Positions 30,755 through 39,379 of a stretch of 64,000 nt of DNA are shown here, one piece after another. Position numbers and translations under genes: made by a program. Every line of letters begins with the position of its first letter. Position 1 is the first letter of the stretch. Source of the stretch: Polyangiaceae bacterium (GTDB lineage Bacteria > Myxococcota_A > Polyangia > Polyangiales > Polyangiaceae); NCBI GenBank assembly GCA_020848455.1, contig JADLAB010000171.1, positions 1 through 64,000 on the forward strand, written 5' to 3'. The notes beneath the pieces are model-generated. The model was given only the letters and a program-made list of their open reading frames with translations, had not been told where the DNA came from and searched no databases.

Positions 30755-32112
30755 GGCGGCGCGCGATCGGGGCGGGCGGGCGGCTCGCGATGACCGTCGG
30801 CGTCGGGGCACTTTGCCTCGGCGCCGTCGCGTGCGAAGGACTGCCGAACGCCATGAGCCCCGAGCTGCCGCTGTGGGTGCACCACCCGGGCGGCGCGCTC
30901 CGGCCGTTCGTCCTGCGGACGCTCAGCGCCGAGACACGCGCCGAGGGTGAGCCGTGGGAACGCTCCCGACCCGAGATCGACTTCGCCCATCGCCGCGTGT
31001 TCGTGGGCTCCAGCGACCGCGGCCTCTACGCGCTCAGCGCGGTGAACGGCGCGACGCTCTGGCGCTTCGAGACCGACGACGCCGTGCACTCGGAGCCGCT
31101 CTACGACGGCGCCGAGGACGCGCTCTACTTCGGTTCGAACGACGGCGCTCTCTACAAGGTGCGCGCGGTCGACGGCGCGCTCTTGTGGCGCTTCTCGACC
31201 AACGCGCAGGTCACGCGCCGGCCCGTCGTGCACCGTGGCGTCGTCTACGTCACGAACGCCAACGACACGCTCGTCGCCATCCACCAGAAGTCCGGCGAGC
31301 TGCTGTGGTACCGACACCGGCAGCCCGCGCTCGGCATGGGAATCTCCGGGTACGCGGGACCGACGGTGCACGGCGAGCGCGTCTACGCGGCGTTCTCCGA
31401 CGGGACGGTCGTGGCCTACGAGGCAAAGGACGGCGCGGAGATCTGGTCGCGCGACCTGACCGCCGAGGTCGAGCAGGCGCGCAGCGGAGAGGAGCTGCGC
31501 TACTTCGACATCGACACGACGCCGATCGTCACCAACGTCGGCGGGCAGGAGGCGGTCGTCTTCGCGAGCTACGAGGGTGGGCTCTTCGCTCGCGACGCCA
31601 GGACAGGCGAGTCGAGGTGGGAGAACGAGGCGGTCACGGGCGTGACCGAGCTCACCCTGTGGACGAGCCCGCGCCGGGCACCGACGCTGCCGGAGAAAGC
31701 CGAGCCCGGGCCGAGCGCGGACGAGGTCACGAGCGGCGCGTCCGCGAGCCCAGAGGGCGCTCCTGCGCCAGCCGACGGCCTGGCGCCGCAGCGACTCCTC
31801 ATCGCGGCGTCGGGGTCGACGGGCCTGTGGGCCATCGACCCGGACACCGGGGCGAAGAAGTGGCATCGCGACCTACCGGCCGGTGGGATGACGGCGGCGA
31901 CGACCGTGGCGGGCGCGATCCTCGTGGGCACGACGCGGTACGGCGTCTTCCTGTTCTATCCGCTCGACGGTGGGGTCATCGACGCCATCGCGGGTGGCGC
32001 GAGCTTCAGCGCCAACGCTGGAGCGTACGGCACGCGGGCGTACATCCTCAGCAACCAGGGCGTGCTCTTCGGGCTCCAGGTCCGTCCGCCGCCGCCGCCG
32101 CGGCCGGGCTGA
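30751..32112 (+). CDS. bamB: BamB-like PQQ-repeat beta-propeller lipoprotein
   Basis: 453 residues; ATG overlaps the preceding stop (ATGA). The signal ends in LGAVAC. The mature protein consists of PQQ-type propeller blades: RVFVGSSDRGLYALSAVNGATLWRFET, ALYFGSNDGALYKVRAVDGALLWRF, VVYVTNANDTLVAIHQKSGELLWY, RVYAAFSDGTVVAYEAKDGAEIWSR, GLFARDARTGESRWE, GLWAIDPDTGAKKWHRDL. In BamB this eight-blade propeller binds BamA. An approximately 50-residue Pro/Ser/Ala insert separates two blades (near residues 308-348), and a Pro-rich tail closes the protein. With bamD nearby it suggests an outer-membrane assembly locus. bamA is not in the window. Confidence 0.82.
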   Translation: MRRRAIGAGGRLAMTVGVGALCLGAVACEGLPNAMSPELPLWVHHPGGALRPFVLRTLSAETRAEGEPWERSRPEIDFAHRRVFVGSSDRGLYALSAVNGATLWRFETDDAVHSEPLYDGAEDALYFGSNDGALYKVRAVDGALLWRFSTNAQVTRRPVVHRGVVYVTNANDTLVAIHQKSGELLWYRHRQPALGMGISGYAGPTVHGERVYAAFSDGTVVAYEAKDGAEIWSRDLTAEVEQARSGEELRYFDIDTTPIVTNVGGQEAVVFASYEGGLFARDARTGESRWENEAVTGVTELTLWTSPRRAPTLPEKAEPGPSADEVTSGASASPEGAPAPADGLAPQRLLIAASGSTGLWAIDPDTGAKKWHRDLPAGGMTAATTVAGAILVGTTRYGVFLFYPLDGGVIDAIAGGASFSANAGAYGTRAYILSNQGVLFGLQVRPPPPPRPG

Positions 32113-32260
32113 GCGCGCCCGCACGGCGCGCCGCGGGAGCCGCACGGCGCAGCGGGAGCAGGCGGCGGCGACGAAGGACGTCACGGCCCGGCGGTTGCTG
32201 GGGACGGACGAGTGCGCGTGGACCGGCGGGTCTGCGGTGTTTCCCGCGGGAACCCGCAAT

Positions 32261-32288
32261 TTGTATTTCGCATAAGATAGATTATGTA
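32261..32288 (+). promoter_or_regulatory. sigma-70-like promoter in AT-rich island
   Basis: ttgtat (32261-32266), a 16-nt spacer and tatgta (32283-32288) make a reasonable -35/-10 pair in a genome where AT-rich tracts are rare. Two short inverted repeats overlap it: cataa/ttatg (32271-32275, 32282-32286) and gtaaa-c-tttac (32286-32296), which could be operator half-sites. It would drive the small Cys-rich lipoprotein gene with a leader near 400 nt. Confidence 0.4.
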
Positions 32289-32356
32289 AACTTTACGACT
32301 GGGCCCGGACCAAGGCCTGCCCGGACCGAGGCCTCCCGTGTCCTCGACGGCCCGCA

Positions 32357-32446
32357 CGTGTCCCGGACCGCCCGCTCGCTGCTGGATCGGGGCCGTGTCC
32401 CGGACCGCCCGCTCGCCGCATCGGGGTCGTGTCCCGGACCGCTCGC
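32357..32446 (+). repeat. degenerate tandem repeat, 34-37-nt period
   Basis: Three copies of a core that begins cgtgtcccggaccg, at 32357-32379, 32394-32416 and 32428-32446 (the last lacks four bases). They are separated by spacers containing atcgggg. A fourth, weaker copy starts near 32336 (cgtgtcctcgacgg). Non-coding; transcribed if the upstream promoter is real. Confidence 0.7.
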
Positions 32447-32694
32447 CGCTTCTCGCTCTGGCCGACGCTCGAGCCGACGACCGCCCACCGATGGCCGAGG
32501 ACTTCGTCGCTCGGAGGCGAAGTGTTGCACGCGACGGAGTTGGATCAGTAACATGCACGGCAGCCCAGGAGCCGGACGACCCCGCGTCGCGGCTCCTGCT
32601 GGCCGTGTGGCAACGTGAACGGAGCCGCGCGCCGTCCCGAGCTCTCGGCGGCGCTGGCCAAGCGCACGCTCGGGCGCGCGCGGGAGACGCGACG

Positions 32695-32898
32695 ATGGGT
32701 TTGAGGATCTTGGTCCTCGCGGCGATCGCCGCGGGACTCACCAGCGGCTGCGGTGACGCCTGCGTCGACGACCTCGAGCCGGTCTGCGACCTGTGCCTCG
32801 ACGCGAACCACAAGGCGTCGTGTTACGACTCGGTGAATCGCGACAACCAGGCGCTGTGCGCGCGCGACGTCGACGCCTACAAGGCCATCTGCAAGTGA
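32695..32898 (+). CDS. small Cys-rich lipoprotein
   Basis: 67 residues. A short basic start and hydrophobic ILVLAAIAAGLTSGC give a lipid-Cys at about residue 20. The mature 48-residue peptide has six more cysteines (CVDD, VCDLC, SCYDS, LCARD, AICK), an even number that could form three disulfides, and is otherwise acidic. Small Cys-rich lipoproteins of this sort are common in myxobacteria but I know no function for them. It ends 13 nt before the large TPR gene, so they may be co-transcribed. Confidence 0.75.
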   Translation: MGLRILVLAAIAAGLTSGCGDACVDDLEPVCDLCLDANHKASCYDSVNRDNQALCARDVDAYKAICK

Positions 32899-32911
32899 TG
32901 CTCGTGCCCTC

Positions 32912-35900
32912 ATGCAGCAGCAGTCGACGCGGCTTCTAGTCGTCGCGGCGGCGGGCGCCAGCGAGGCGGCGTCGCCGCGGCTCGGCGAGCGCGACGCGTG
33001 TCTCGTGGTCGAGCGCTTCACCTTGCCCGACCTCGGCTTCGAGGCCCTGGTGCTCGATCCCGGGCGCGACGCCGCCGAACAGCTCGACGCCGCGCTCGTC
33101 GGCCGGCAGGGCGAGATCGGCGCGGTGCTGTTCTACGCGTCTTGCCTCGTGGCGGTGCCCGAGCCGGACGAGTGCTTCCTCTGCCTCGACCCCGGACAGC
33201 CGGATCTCGGCGACGCGCTGCGCGACCTCGCGGCCACCCTGCGCGACCGCGTGTCCGGTCCGCTCTGCGCCGTCCTCGAGGCCCGCTACCCCGTGGGGGC
33301 CCACGGCGCGAAGGAGGTCCTCGCCGCGATCGTACGGTCGGTGCACGCGTCGGAGACCGGCATCGAGCTCGTGGCGGCGGCGCGTCCGATCGGCGCGCAC
33401 CACGAGCGCATCCCGTCGCGCCTCACCGCGGCGCTGCTCGAGGCGCTCGACGCGACCTCCGGGCCGCTCACGCTGAGCGCGGCCTATCGCTGGCTCGAGG
33501 AAGAGCGCGCCGACTTCGGCTCCTGGCCGAACGCCCACTTGCACGCGCCGGGCGCGCAACCGTTCCTGCTGCGTCGCCCTGCCGCCCGTGCCGAGCCCAC
33601 GGAGGACCGCGGGCTGGCGGTGCAGGTGCGCCCGAGCGCCATCGACCTCCTGCCGGTCGTCGATCTGGGTGGCGAGCCCGGCGAGGTCGCCAACGTCCTG
33701 TTGCCGCCGGAGCCGCCGCCCGCGGCGCCCACGCGACCAGGCTACCAGGGGCCGGCGGGCGAGGAGCCCGCGGGCCAAGGGCCCGTGGTCGCCAGGGCCC
33801 CCGTCCTCATCGTCCCGCGCGACGGCTGGAGCGAGGCCGCCGACCAGGGCGTGCGGGTGCGGGCGAGCTCGGTGGATCTCGCCCCGATCGTGGCACTCGA
33901 GCCCGAGCCATCGACCGCCGCCGAGGCGCCGGACTCCGACGAGGCGCCCGGACCGATCGAGGCCGCAGTGGCCACCGCGGACGACAGCCTGTCGGCCGAG
34001 GAAGAGGCCGCCATCCTCGCCGCCGTGGCGGACGAGGAGAGGCGCCCGGAGCCGCCGAAGCCGCCCCCCTCCGAGCCGCTGCCGACACCCTCGAGACCGC
34101 GCCCATCGGAGCCCCGCCGTCCTCCCCCGGAGTCGGAGCGCCGCGAGGCCTACCAGGCCGTGCCGGTGCCTCGCTCGAGCCGTCCGCTGACCGAGGGACT
34201 TCCGTCGATCATCATCGGCGGCGGCGCCTCGCAGGCCGTGGCGCCCGAGCGCGTGGCCCGACCGACGCCGCCGGACCGTCCCGCCCCACGCCGCGAGGCG
34301 GCCACCCCGGTGGAGCGCCCGCGGGTGCCCGGCGACGTCGGCCCCGCCGAGGCCCCCCCGCCGGTCACGCGTCGGGCCGGCTCTCAGCCGCCACCCTCCG
34401 GTCGTGCCCAACCGCCGCCTCCCCCGCGCCGGCGCACGCCGGTGCCGCAGGTGCTCTCCGCGCCCGCGCCCGCCGCGCCGCCCGAGCCCCTCGCCTCGCC
34501 CGAGCCGCCCCCGGCCATCCCCGCGCCGGCCGCGCCAGCTGCCGCGCCCGCGCCCGAACCGGCGCCGGCGGCGAAGGCGGCCCCGTCCGCACCGCCGCCG
34601 GCCGACCGGGCGCCGCCGCAGATGAGCGTGCGGGACTACATGGCGGCAGCCGGGGTCGCAAGTGCGGCCGGCGACGTCGAGCAGGCGCTCGCCCAGTACA
34701 AGAAGGCGCTCGGCAAGCTCGGCACCGCCACGACGCCGGACCGCGCCGAGATCTACGTCGCGATCGGCGCGCTCATGCGCAAGCAGGGCAAGACTCGCCT
34801 CGCGATCACGAACTTCGACAAGGCTCTCGCCATCGACCCGGGCGACCGCCGCGCGCTCGTGGCGCTCGTGGCGCTCAACGTCGACGAGGGCGACTGGCGC
34901 GCGGCGCAGGATGCGGAGGACAAGTTCATCGCCGTCATGGGGGGCGACGAGGCGGCCTACGACCACCTGCTGGCGTTCGGCGACCGCTGGCGCGACGCCG
35001 GCACGGACGTGGCGCGCGCGCGCAAGCACTACGAGCGAGCGCGCGACGCGGCACCCGAGCGGCCGGAGGCGCTCGAGCGCCTGCTCGCCTTCTACGAGGC
35101 CGATCGCGACGTCGATCGCGTCATCGAGACGCGCCAGCGGTTGCTCGCCCTGGTGACGGATCCCGCCAAGCGCGCCGACGGCTACTTCGAGCTCGGCGAG
35201 TACTGCATGTTCGAGGCGCAGCGCGAGGCCGCGGCCTTCGAGGCCTTCGAGCGGGTGCTCGATGCCGAGCCGACCCGCCTCGAGGCGCTCGAGGTGCTCG
35301 CGACGGCGTTCGCCGATCACCAGGAGTGGGCCGAGCTCGAGCGCGTCTATCGCAAGATGATCGACCACTTCGCCCCGCAGGAGGGCGCGTACGTGCAGGT
35401 GTGCGCGGAGCTCTACCACCGGCTCGCCCTGCTCTACCGCGACCACCTCGAGGATCCCGCTTCCGCCCTCTCCGCGCTCGAGCACGCGGTCGACCTGCGG
35501 CCGCGCGACCTCGCCGGCCTGTTGCTCGCGGCCGATCTCGCCGAGCAGGTCGGCGACCGCGGCAAGGCGGCGGAGCTCCTGCGGGCCGCCGCGCGGGTCG
35601 AGCCCCGGCGGTCCGAGACGTACCACCGGCTGTTCGAGATCGGCCAGCGGGACGATCGGCTCGAGATCGCCTACTTCGCCGCGGCGGCGGTCGCGTTCCT
35701 CGGCTCCGCCAACGACCGCGAGCGCATCGTCCTCACCGAGCACCGCCCGCACGGCGTGCCGGTGCACAGCCGCCCGCTCGGCGAGAGCGGCTGGGAGCGG
35801 CTGCGCCACCCGTCGTGCGACCCGTCCGTGGACGCGGTGATGCACGCCCTCACCCCGGCCGTCCTGCGCCAGCGCGTGCTCGAGCTCGAGCGCGACGGCA

Positions 35901-36592
35901 AGCTGCCCGCCCTGCCGGGCGACGCGCAGGACGCGGCGACGAGCACCATCTCCGCCGTGCGCTCGCTCGGCTGGGCCGCGCAGTACCTCGGCGTCCCGCT
36001 GCCGGCGGTGTACGTCAGCGACGAGGCGGCGGCCGCGCTCGCGGCTCCGACCGCGCGTCACCACGCCGTCATCGCCGGGCGCGGCGCGCTGCGCGGGCGC
36101 TCGCTCGCGGAGCTCGCCTTCATCAGCGGCCGGCACCTCGCGCTGCGCCGCCTCGAGTACGAGCTCGTGGCGCACACCCGCAGCCTCGACGAGCTGGGGA
36201 CCTGCTTCCTCGCCGGCGTGTGCACGGTGCTCGGGGCGGCACCGGCGCCGGACAGGCTCGCCGCGGCCGTGAGTCACCTCGCCGGCCTCATCCCGAAGCA
36301 CCAGACCGTGGACGAGCGCACCGAGCTCGAGGAGGCCGTGCGCCGCTTCGAGCGGGCCGGTGGCCGGGTGGATCTCGCCGCCTGGCTCGCCAGCGTCGAG
36401 CGCACCTCGTGCCGTGCCGGGCTTCTCCTCTGCGGGGACCTCGAGGTCGCGGTGAAGGTGCTCGAGAACGAGCCCGAGGCCGAGGCCGGCCCTCTGCCCC
36501 TCGCCGAGAAGGTGAACGAGCTGCTCGCCTTCTGCGTGAGCCGCGACCACCTCGACCTCCGCGAGGCGCTCGGCACCACGCTCGACGCTTGA
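32912..36592 (+). CDS. large TPR protein with disordered centre
   Basis: 1226 residues, cytoplasmic by sequence (no signal or membrane helix). The N-terminal ~215 residues form an alpha/beta domain (LLVVAAAGASEA, IGAVLFYASCLV, LCAVLEARYPVGAHGAKEVLAAI) that recalls CHAT/caspase-fold proteins without a clear His-Cys pair. A Pro-rich disordered centre runs from about 230 to 565. TPR repeats follow (YMAAAGVASAAGDVEQALAQ, AEIYVAIGALMRKQGKTR, KRADGYFELGEYCMFEAQ). The C-terminal ~270 residues contain VIAGRGALRGRSLAELAF followed by SGRHLALRR, which is laid out like an M48 peptidase but with the HExxH zinc motif lost. Probably a scaffold protein. Confidence 0.75.
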   Translation: MQQQSTRLLVVAAAGASEAASPRLGERDACLVVERFTLPDLGFEALVLDPGRDAAEQLDAALVGRQGEIGAVLFYASCLVAVPEPDECFLCLDPGQPDLGDALRDLAATLRDRVSGPLCAVLEARYPVGAHGAKEVLAAIVRSVHASETGIELVAAARPIGAHHERIPSRLTAALLEALDATSGPLTLSAAYRWLEEERADFGSWPNAHLHAPGAQPFLLRRPAARAEPTEDRGLAVQVRPSAIDLLPVVDLGGEPGEVANVLLPPEPPPAAPTRPGYQGPAGEEPAGQGPVVARAPVLIVPRDGWSEAADQGVRVRASSVDLAPIVALEPEPSTAAEAPDSDEAPGPIEAAVATADDSLSAEEEAAILAAVADEERRPEPPKPPPSEPLPTPSRPRPSEPRRPPPESERREAYQAVPVPRSSRPLTEGLPSIIIGGGASQAVAPERVARPTPPDRPAPRREAATPVERPRVPGDVGPAEAPPPVTRRAGSQPPPSGRAQPPPPPRRRTPVPQVLSAPAPAAPPEPLASPEPPPAIPAPAAPAAAPAPEPAPAAKAAPSAPPPADRAPPQMSVRDYMAAAGVASAAGDVEQALAQYKKALGKLGTATTPDRAEIYVAIGALMRKQGKTRLAITNFDKALAIDPGDRRALVALVALNVDEGDWRAAQDAEDKFIAVMGGDEAAYDHLLAFGDRWRDAGTDVARARKHYERARDAAPERPEALERLLAFYEADRDVDRVIETRQRLLALVTDPAKRADGYFELGEYCMFEAQREAAAFEAFERVLDAEPTRLEALEVLATAFADHQEWAELERVYRKMIDHFAPQEGAYVQVCAELYHRLALLYRDHLEDPASALSALEHAVDLRPRDLAGLLLAADLAEQVGDRGKAAELLRAAARVEPRRSETYHRLFEIGQRDDRLEIAYFAAAAVAFLGSANDRERIVLTEHRPHGVPVHSRPLGESGWERLRHPSCDPSVDAVMHALTPAVLRQRVLELERDGKLPALPGDAQDAATSTISAVRSLGWAAQYLGVPLPAVYVSDEAAAALAAPTARHHAVIAGRGALRGRSLAELAFISGRHLALRRLEYELVAHTRSLDELGTCFLAGVCTVLGAAPAPDRLAAAVSHLAGLIPKHQTVDERTELEEAVRRFERAGGRVDLAAWLASVERTSCRAGLLLCGDLEVAVKVLENEPEAEAGPLPLAEKVNELLAFCVSRDHLDLREALGTTLDA

Positions 36593-36647
36593 GCGTGCCG
36601 GTCGCGGCTCTGGGCGCGCCGGGCGGGGCCGCGCGTCTCCGGCGCAC

Positions 36648-36679
36648 AAAACGCCGCGACCCCGGGGTTCCGGGGTCGC
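36648..36679 (-). terminator. intrinsic terminator, strong hairpin
   Basis: Perfect 10-bp stem (gcgaccccgg 36656-36665, ccggggtcgc 36670-36679) with a 4-nt loop. On the minus strand a UUUU run follows (aaaa on plus at 36648-36651) after four bases. It ends the PPC lipoprotein transcript and, as a stem, may also stop the convergent TPR transcript. Confidence 0.7.
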
Positions 36680-36686
36680 CTGCGTG

Positions 36687-36704
36687 GGCCACACGCGTGT
36701 GGCC
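36687..36704. other. 18-bp perfect palindrome
   Basis: ggccacacg/cgtgtggcc, a perfect palindrome directly beside the terminator stem between two convergent genes. It probably contributes to bidirectional termination; a protein-binding site cannot be excluded. Confidence 0.5.
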
Positions 36705-36742
36705 TCGTCGTCACGCGGTGCGCTGCACCGCGGCGCCCGCCG

Positions 36743-38251
36743 TCAGGGCGTGGGCGTGCTGACGTGGATGCCGCAGCGGTAGTAGGTGCCGGTCACGGTG
36801 GCGTCCTGGCCGCTGTTCGAGAGCACGACGTAGTAGTTCCCCGCGGTCGTGATCGCGATGGGCGGTGCCGAGGCGCCCGTCCCGGTCGACCAGAGGATGT
36901 CGGTGTTCGCGTCCTCGGTGCCCGTCGCGTTCGGAACCAGCACGTCGGCCGCGGTGCGGATCTCGGCGTGGAAGCCCTGCACGCCCGAGCCGCTGCGGAG
37001 CGAGCCGCAGGCGAGCGCGACCTCTTCGCCGGCGTTGGCCGGGAACTCCCAGTAGTCCACGTCGCCGACGTTGGCCATGTGGCCGCCGACGAAGTAGCTC
37101 GTCGTCAGGCCGTCGGTGCTGACCTGGCCGGCGACCGGACCGTCCGTCGTCGCGAGCGTGTCGTTGACGCCGTCCACGGCCGCGCCCTCGGTCTCCTGCT
37201 CGTTGTCCTGGTCGGCCGTGACGGCCTTGAAGACGTAGAAGTCGTTCGCGCCGGGGGCGCCGGCGCCGGCCGGACGCTCGACGCGCAGCAGGTAGTCGGT
37301 GTTCTCGGTGAGCGGGAAGCTCAGGTTGTAGTTCTGCAGAGCGACGCCGCTCTCGACCTGGTAGTCGAGGCGCGCCAGCACCGTCGTGCCGGCCGCGTCG
37401 AGGAGCGTGACGTTGCCGGGCCCGGAGGTCGAGCCGTAGCCGTCGGCCGAGTCGGGCGTGAAGTACACCTGGCCCGCGATGGCTGCCGCCGGGGTCGTGA
37501 GCTTGTACCAGTCGACGTCGCTCTGGGTGTCGAGCAGGCCGTGGATCTGGGCGTAGACCTGGGTCCCCTGCCCGACGACCGCCGCCGTGAGCGTCTGCGC
37601 CGTGCCGGCCGTGTCGTTGGTCGGCGTCGGGTCGGAGTCCTTGTTGAGCTGCTCGAACTGAGCGAAGTCGAGCTCGTAGGCGCCGACCTGGTACGTGTAG
37701 GTCGGGTCGCCGAGCGCCGTGCCGCCGCTCCAGTTCGAGTACTCGTCGACGCGGATGCAGTACGTGCCCGTCGTCGCGACGTGATAGTAAATCTCGCTGT
37801 CGGTGCTGATGTACGGGTAGGCGTCGTCGGCCTGGGCGACCTGCACGGCCCCCGCCTCGTCGAACACGGTGATGACCGTGTCGAGCTCGTTGGCGTCCTC
37901 GTTGTCGCCGCCCGTGTCGGTCACGACCGCGATCCACTGGCCGGCGGTCGCCTCGAACTTGAAGAAGTCGGTGTCACCCGGCACGCCGATGATGCCGTCG
38001 GCCCAGGTGCCGAGCAAGCCCGAGACCGGCTCCATGAGCGGGGCATCGGCACAGGCCACGCCACCCTCGTCGATCGGCGCCGACCCGCCCGTGCTCGTGC
38101 TGGAGGTCGTGGAGCTCGTGGTCGACGACGACGTCGTCGCGCCCGAGCCGCCCGTGCCCGGCGTCTCTTCCGTCTCCGACTTGCAGCCGTTGCCCACGCT
38201 GGCGAACGCCGTGCCGACCGCCAGCAAACCCAAGAAATACGTGCTCTTCAT
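36743..38251 (-). CDS. lipoprotein with PPC-type beta domains
   Basis: 502 residues, ATG 38251 with GGGAG upstream. The signal ends in SVGNGC; a Gly/Ser/Thr linker (runs of SSTTSS) follows to about residue 60. The mature part carries at least three bacterial pre-peptidase C-terminal (PPC) modules: DTDFFKFEATAGQWIAVV with TYCIRVDEY, DVDWYKLTTPAAAIAGQVYF with DYLLRVERP, and DVDYWEFPANAGEEVALAC with NYYVVLSNSG. PPC modules usually sit behind secreted proteases; here they stand alone, as is common in myxobacterial surface lipoproteins. Role unknown, possibly adhesion or binding. Confidence 0.85.
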   Translation of the reverse strand: MKSTYFLGLLAVGTAFASVGNGCKSETEETPGTGGSGATTSSSTTSSTTSSTSTGGSAPIDEGGVACADAPLMEPVSGLLGTWADGIIGVPGDTDFFKFEATAGQWIAVVTDTGGDNEDANELDTVITVFDEAGAVQVAQADDAYPYISTDSEIYYHVATTGTYCIRVDEYSNWSGGTALGDPTYTYQVGAYELDFAQFEQLNKDSDPTPTNDTAGTAQTLTAAVVGQGTQVYAQIHGLLDTQSDVDWYKLTTPAAAIAGQVYFTPDSADGYGSTSGPGNVTLLDAAGTTVLARLDYQVESGVALQNYNLSFPLTENTDYLLRVERPAGAGAPGANDFYVFKAVTADQDNEQETEGAAVDGVNDTLATTDGPVAGQVSTDGLTTSYFVGGHMANVGDVDYWEFPANAGEEVALACGSLRSGSGVQGFHAEIRTAADVLVPNATGTEDANTDILWSTGTGASAPPIAITTAGNYYVVLSNSGQDATVTGTYYRCGIHVSTPTP

Positions 38252-38395
38252 GTGGTACTCCCATCCGCCGTGGTCGCGCCGCCGAGGCCCCCTGGCCGCC
38301 GCCTTCGCGCCGAGCGCGCACGGGTAGCCTAGGTTGACCCGCGCGGCAACCGCCAACCAGCCCTATTTCGCCGCGCCGGGGCGCGACCCCGACCG

Positions 38396-39139
38396 CTACT
38401 GGATCAGGAACCACCGGATGCCGCTCCGTACCTCGAGGTGGAGGTGGTCGCGGTGCCCGAAGTCGTGGTTCGGCGACAGCACGAGGTTGAACGAGCCCCG
38501 GTCGTCGAGGCCGCACACGATGTCGCGCCAGAAGCGCGCGCCCGGCGTGTCCTCGCGCGCGGGGTCGGCACCCTCGCCACAGCTCTGGGCGCCCACCCGC
38601 CCGTGGAAATCGTGCTGCACCGAGTACAGCGTGCCGTCGGCGAGCTTCACGGTGGCGAGGTCGATGGCGCGCCCTGCCCCGTGGCGCACGCCGGGCTTGC
38701 CGGGGCTGGGGCGGTAGAGCGACAGGTACTCGGCCTCGACGACGCCGTGCGCCGAGAGCAGCTGCGCCAGGTCGTCGACGGCGAGCGCCAGGCGGCAGTC
38801 CATGATGGTCCACGGGCCCGGGGGGCGGGGGTCGTCGCGGTAGGTCGGCTTGAAGGTGACGCCGCGCACGGGCCCCGTGAGGCGGATCGGGGTCTCGACG
38901 GTACGCTTGGCCTCGGCGACCTCGAACGGGACGCCTCGGTCGCGGAGCTCCGCGAAGCAGAGCTCCGTGCTCGTGCCGGCGTACTGCACGGCGCGCTTGA
39001 GCTCCGGCATGACGGGCTCGAACGCAAAGCGGCTCCCGGCCTGGGCCGGCGCGTCGGAGTGGAAGACGGCGGTTGCGGCCAGCGCGGCGGTCGCCGCGAG
39101 GCAGCAGGCGCGGAAGGTGCGGCGCGTCAGCTGCGTCAT
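38396..39139 (-). CDS. extensin-like / M15-type zinc peptidase, exported
   Basis: 247 residues. The N-terminus MTQLTRRTFRACC plus a hydrophobic stretch resembles a twin-arginine signal, though a Sec signal is also possible. The mature domain fits the extensin-like C-terminal family, a relative of D-Ala-D-Ala (M15) peptidases: RGVTFKPTYR with the preceding substrate side, HGAGRAIDLATVKLADG (first His-x6-Asp zinc ligands) and HDFGHRDHLHLEVRSG (catalytic Asp and last His). It is presumably a periplasmic peptidoglycan or metal-dependent hydrolase. The next gene on this strand (PPC lipoprotein) is 144 nt away; a divergent AroA-like gene lies upstream. Confidence 0.85.
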   Translation of the reverse strand: MTQLTRRTFRACCLAATAALAATAVFHSDAPAQAGSRFAFEPVMPELKRAVQYAGTSTELCFAELRDRGVPFEVAEAKRTVETPIRLTGPVRGVTFKPTYRDDPRPPGPWTIMDCRLALAVDDLAQLLSAHGVVEAEYLSLYRPSPGKPGVRHGAGRAIDLATVKLADGTLYSVQHDFHGRVGAQSCGEGADPAREDTPGARFWRDIVCGLDDRGSFNLVLSPNHDFGHRDHLHLEVRSGIRWFLIQ

Positions 39140-39194
39140 GTCGAGCCCTCTTGACTGCCAGAGCCTGCTGGCGGCATCAAGCGCATATCGAAGC

Positions 39195-39230
39195 GTCTGT
39201 AATTTACCTTTTTATAACGACTACTTGCAG
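39195..39230. promoter_or_regulatory. AT-rich promoter-like tract
   Basis: A short AT-rich tract (taatttacctttttataacg and neighbours) in the 240-nt divergent gap between the extensin-like gene and the AroA-like gene. TATAAC/TATAAA hexamers can be read on both strands, but no convincing -35 partner at 16-18 nt was found. Assigned as promoter region by position and composition only. Confidence 0.3.
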
Positions 39231-39379
39231 ATGCATCCAGGCCCCGCGAAGCGCGGTACGCACGGGGCGCGGCCGCAAGGTGGCAGCGACGGGCGGCGCG
39301 GCGCGAGCCGGCACGTCCGTGACGGCGGCGGGCGGACGTGGCAACTATCGGGACCGGCAGCGCCGGCAGGAGCCCTCCC

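Larger units (their letters stand above)
32113..32694 (+). other. long non-coding stretch with AT-rich island and repeats
   Basis: About 580 nt between the bamB-like gene and a small lipoprotein gene, with no frame that looks coding. It holds, in order, a 12-bp palindrome (ttcccgcgggaa, 32241-32252), an AT-rich island of about 40 nt (32258-32297), a repeat block (32357-32446) and about 250 nt of ordinary GC-rich sequence before the ATG at 32695. It may be a long leader or carry a small RNA. Confidence 0.55.

Noticed and set aside
32936-36694. Minus-strand frame of about 1250 codons opposite the TPR gene
   Set aside because: No domain, Arg/Gly/Leu low complexity; the plus-strand TPR protein has clear repeats.
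36687-36704. Operator site
   Set aside because: The palindrome sits between convergent genes beside a terminator, so no promoter is nearby to regulate; kept as a termination-related element only.
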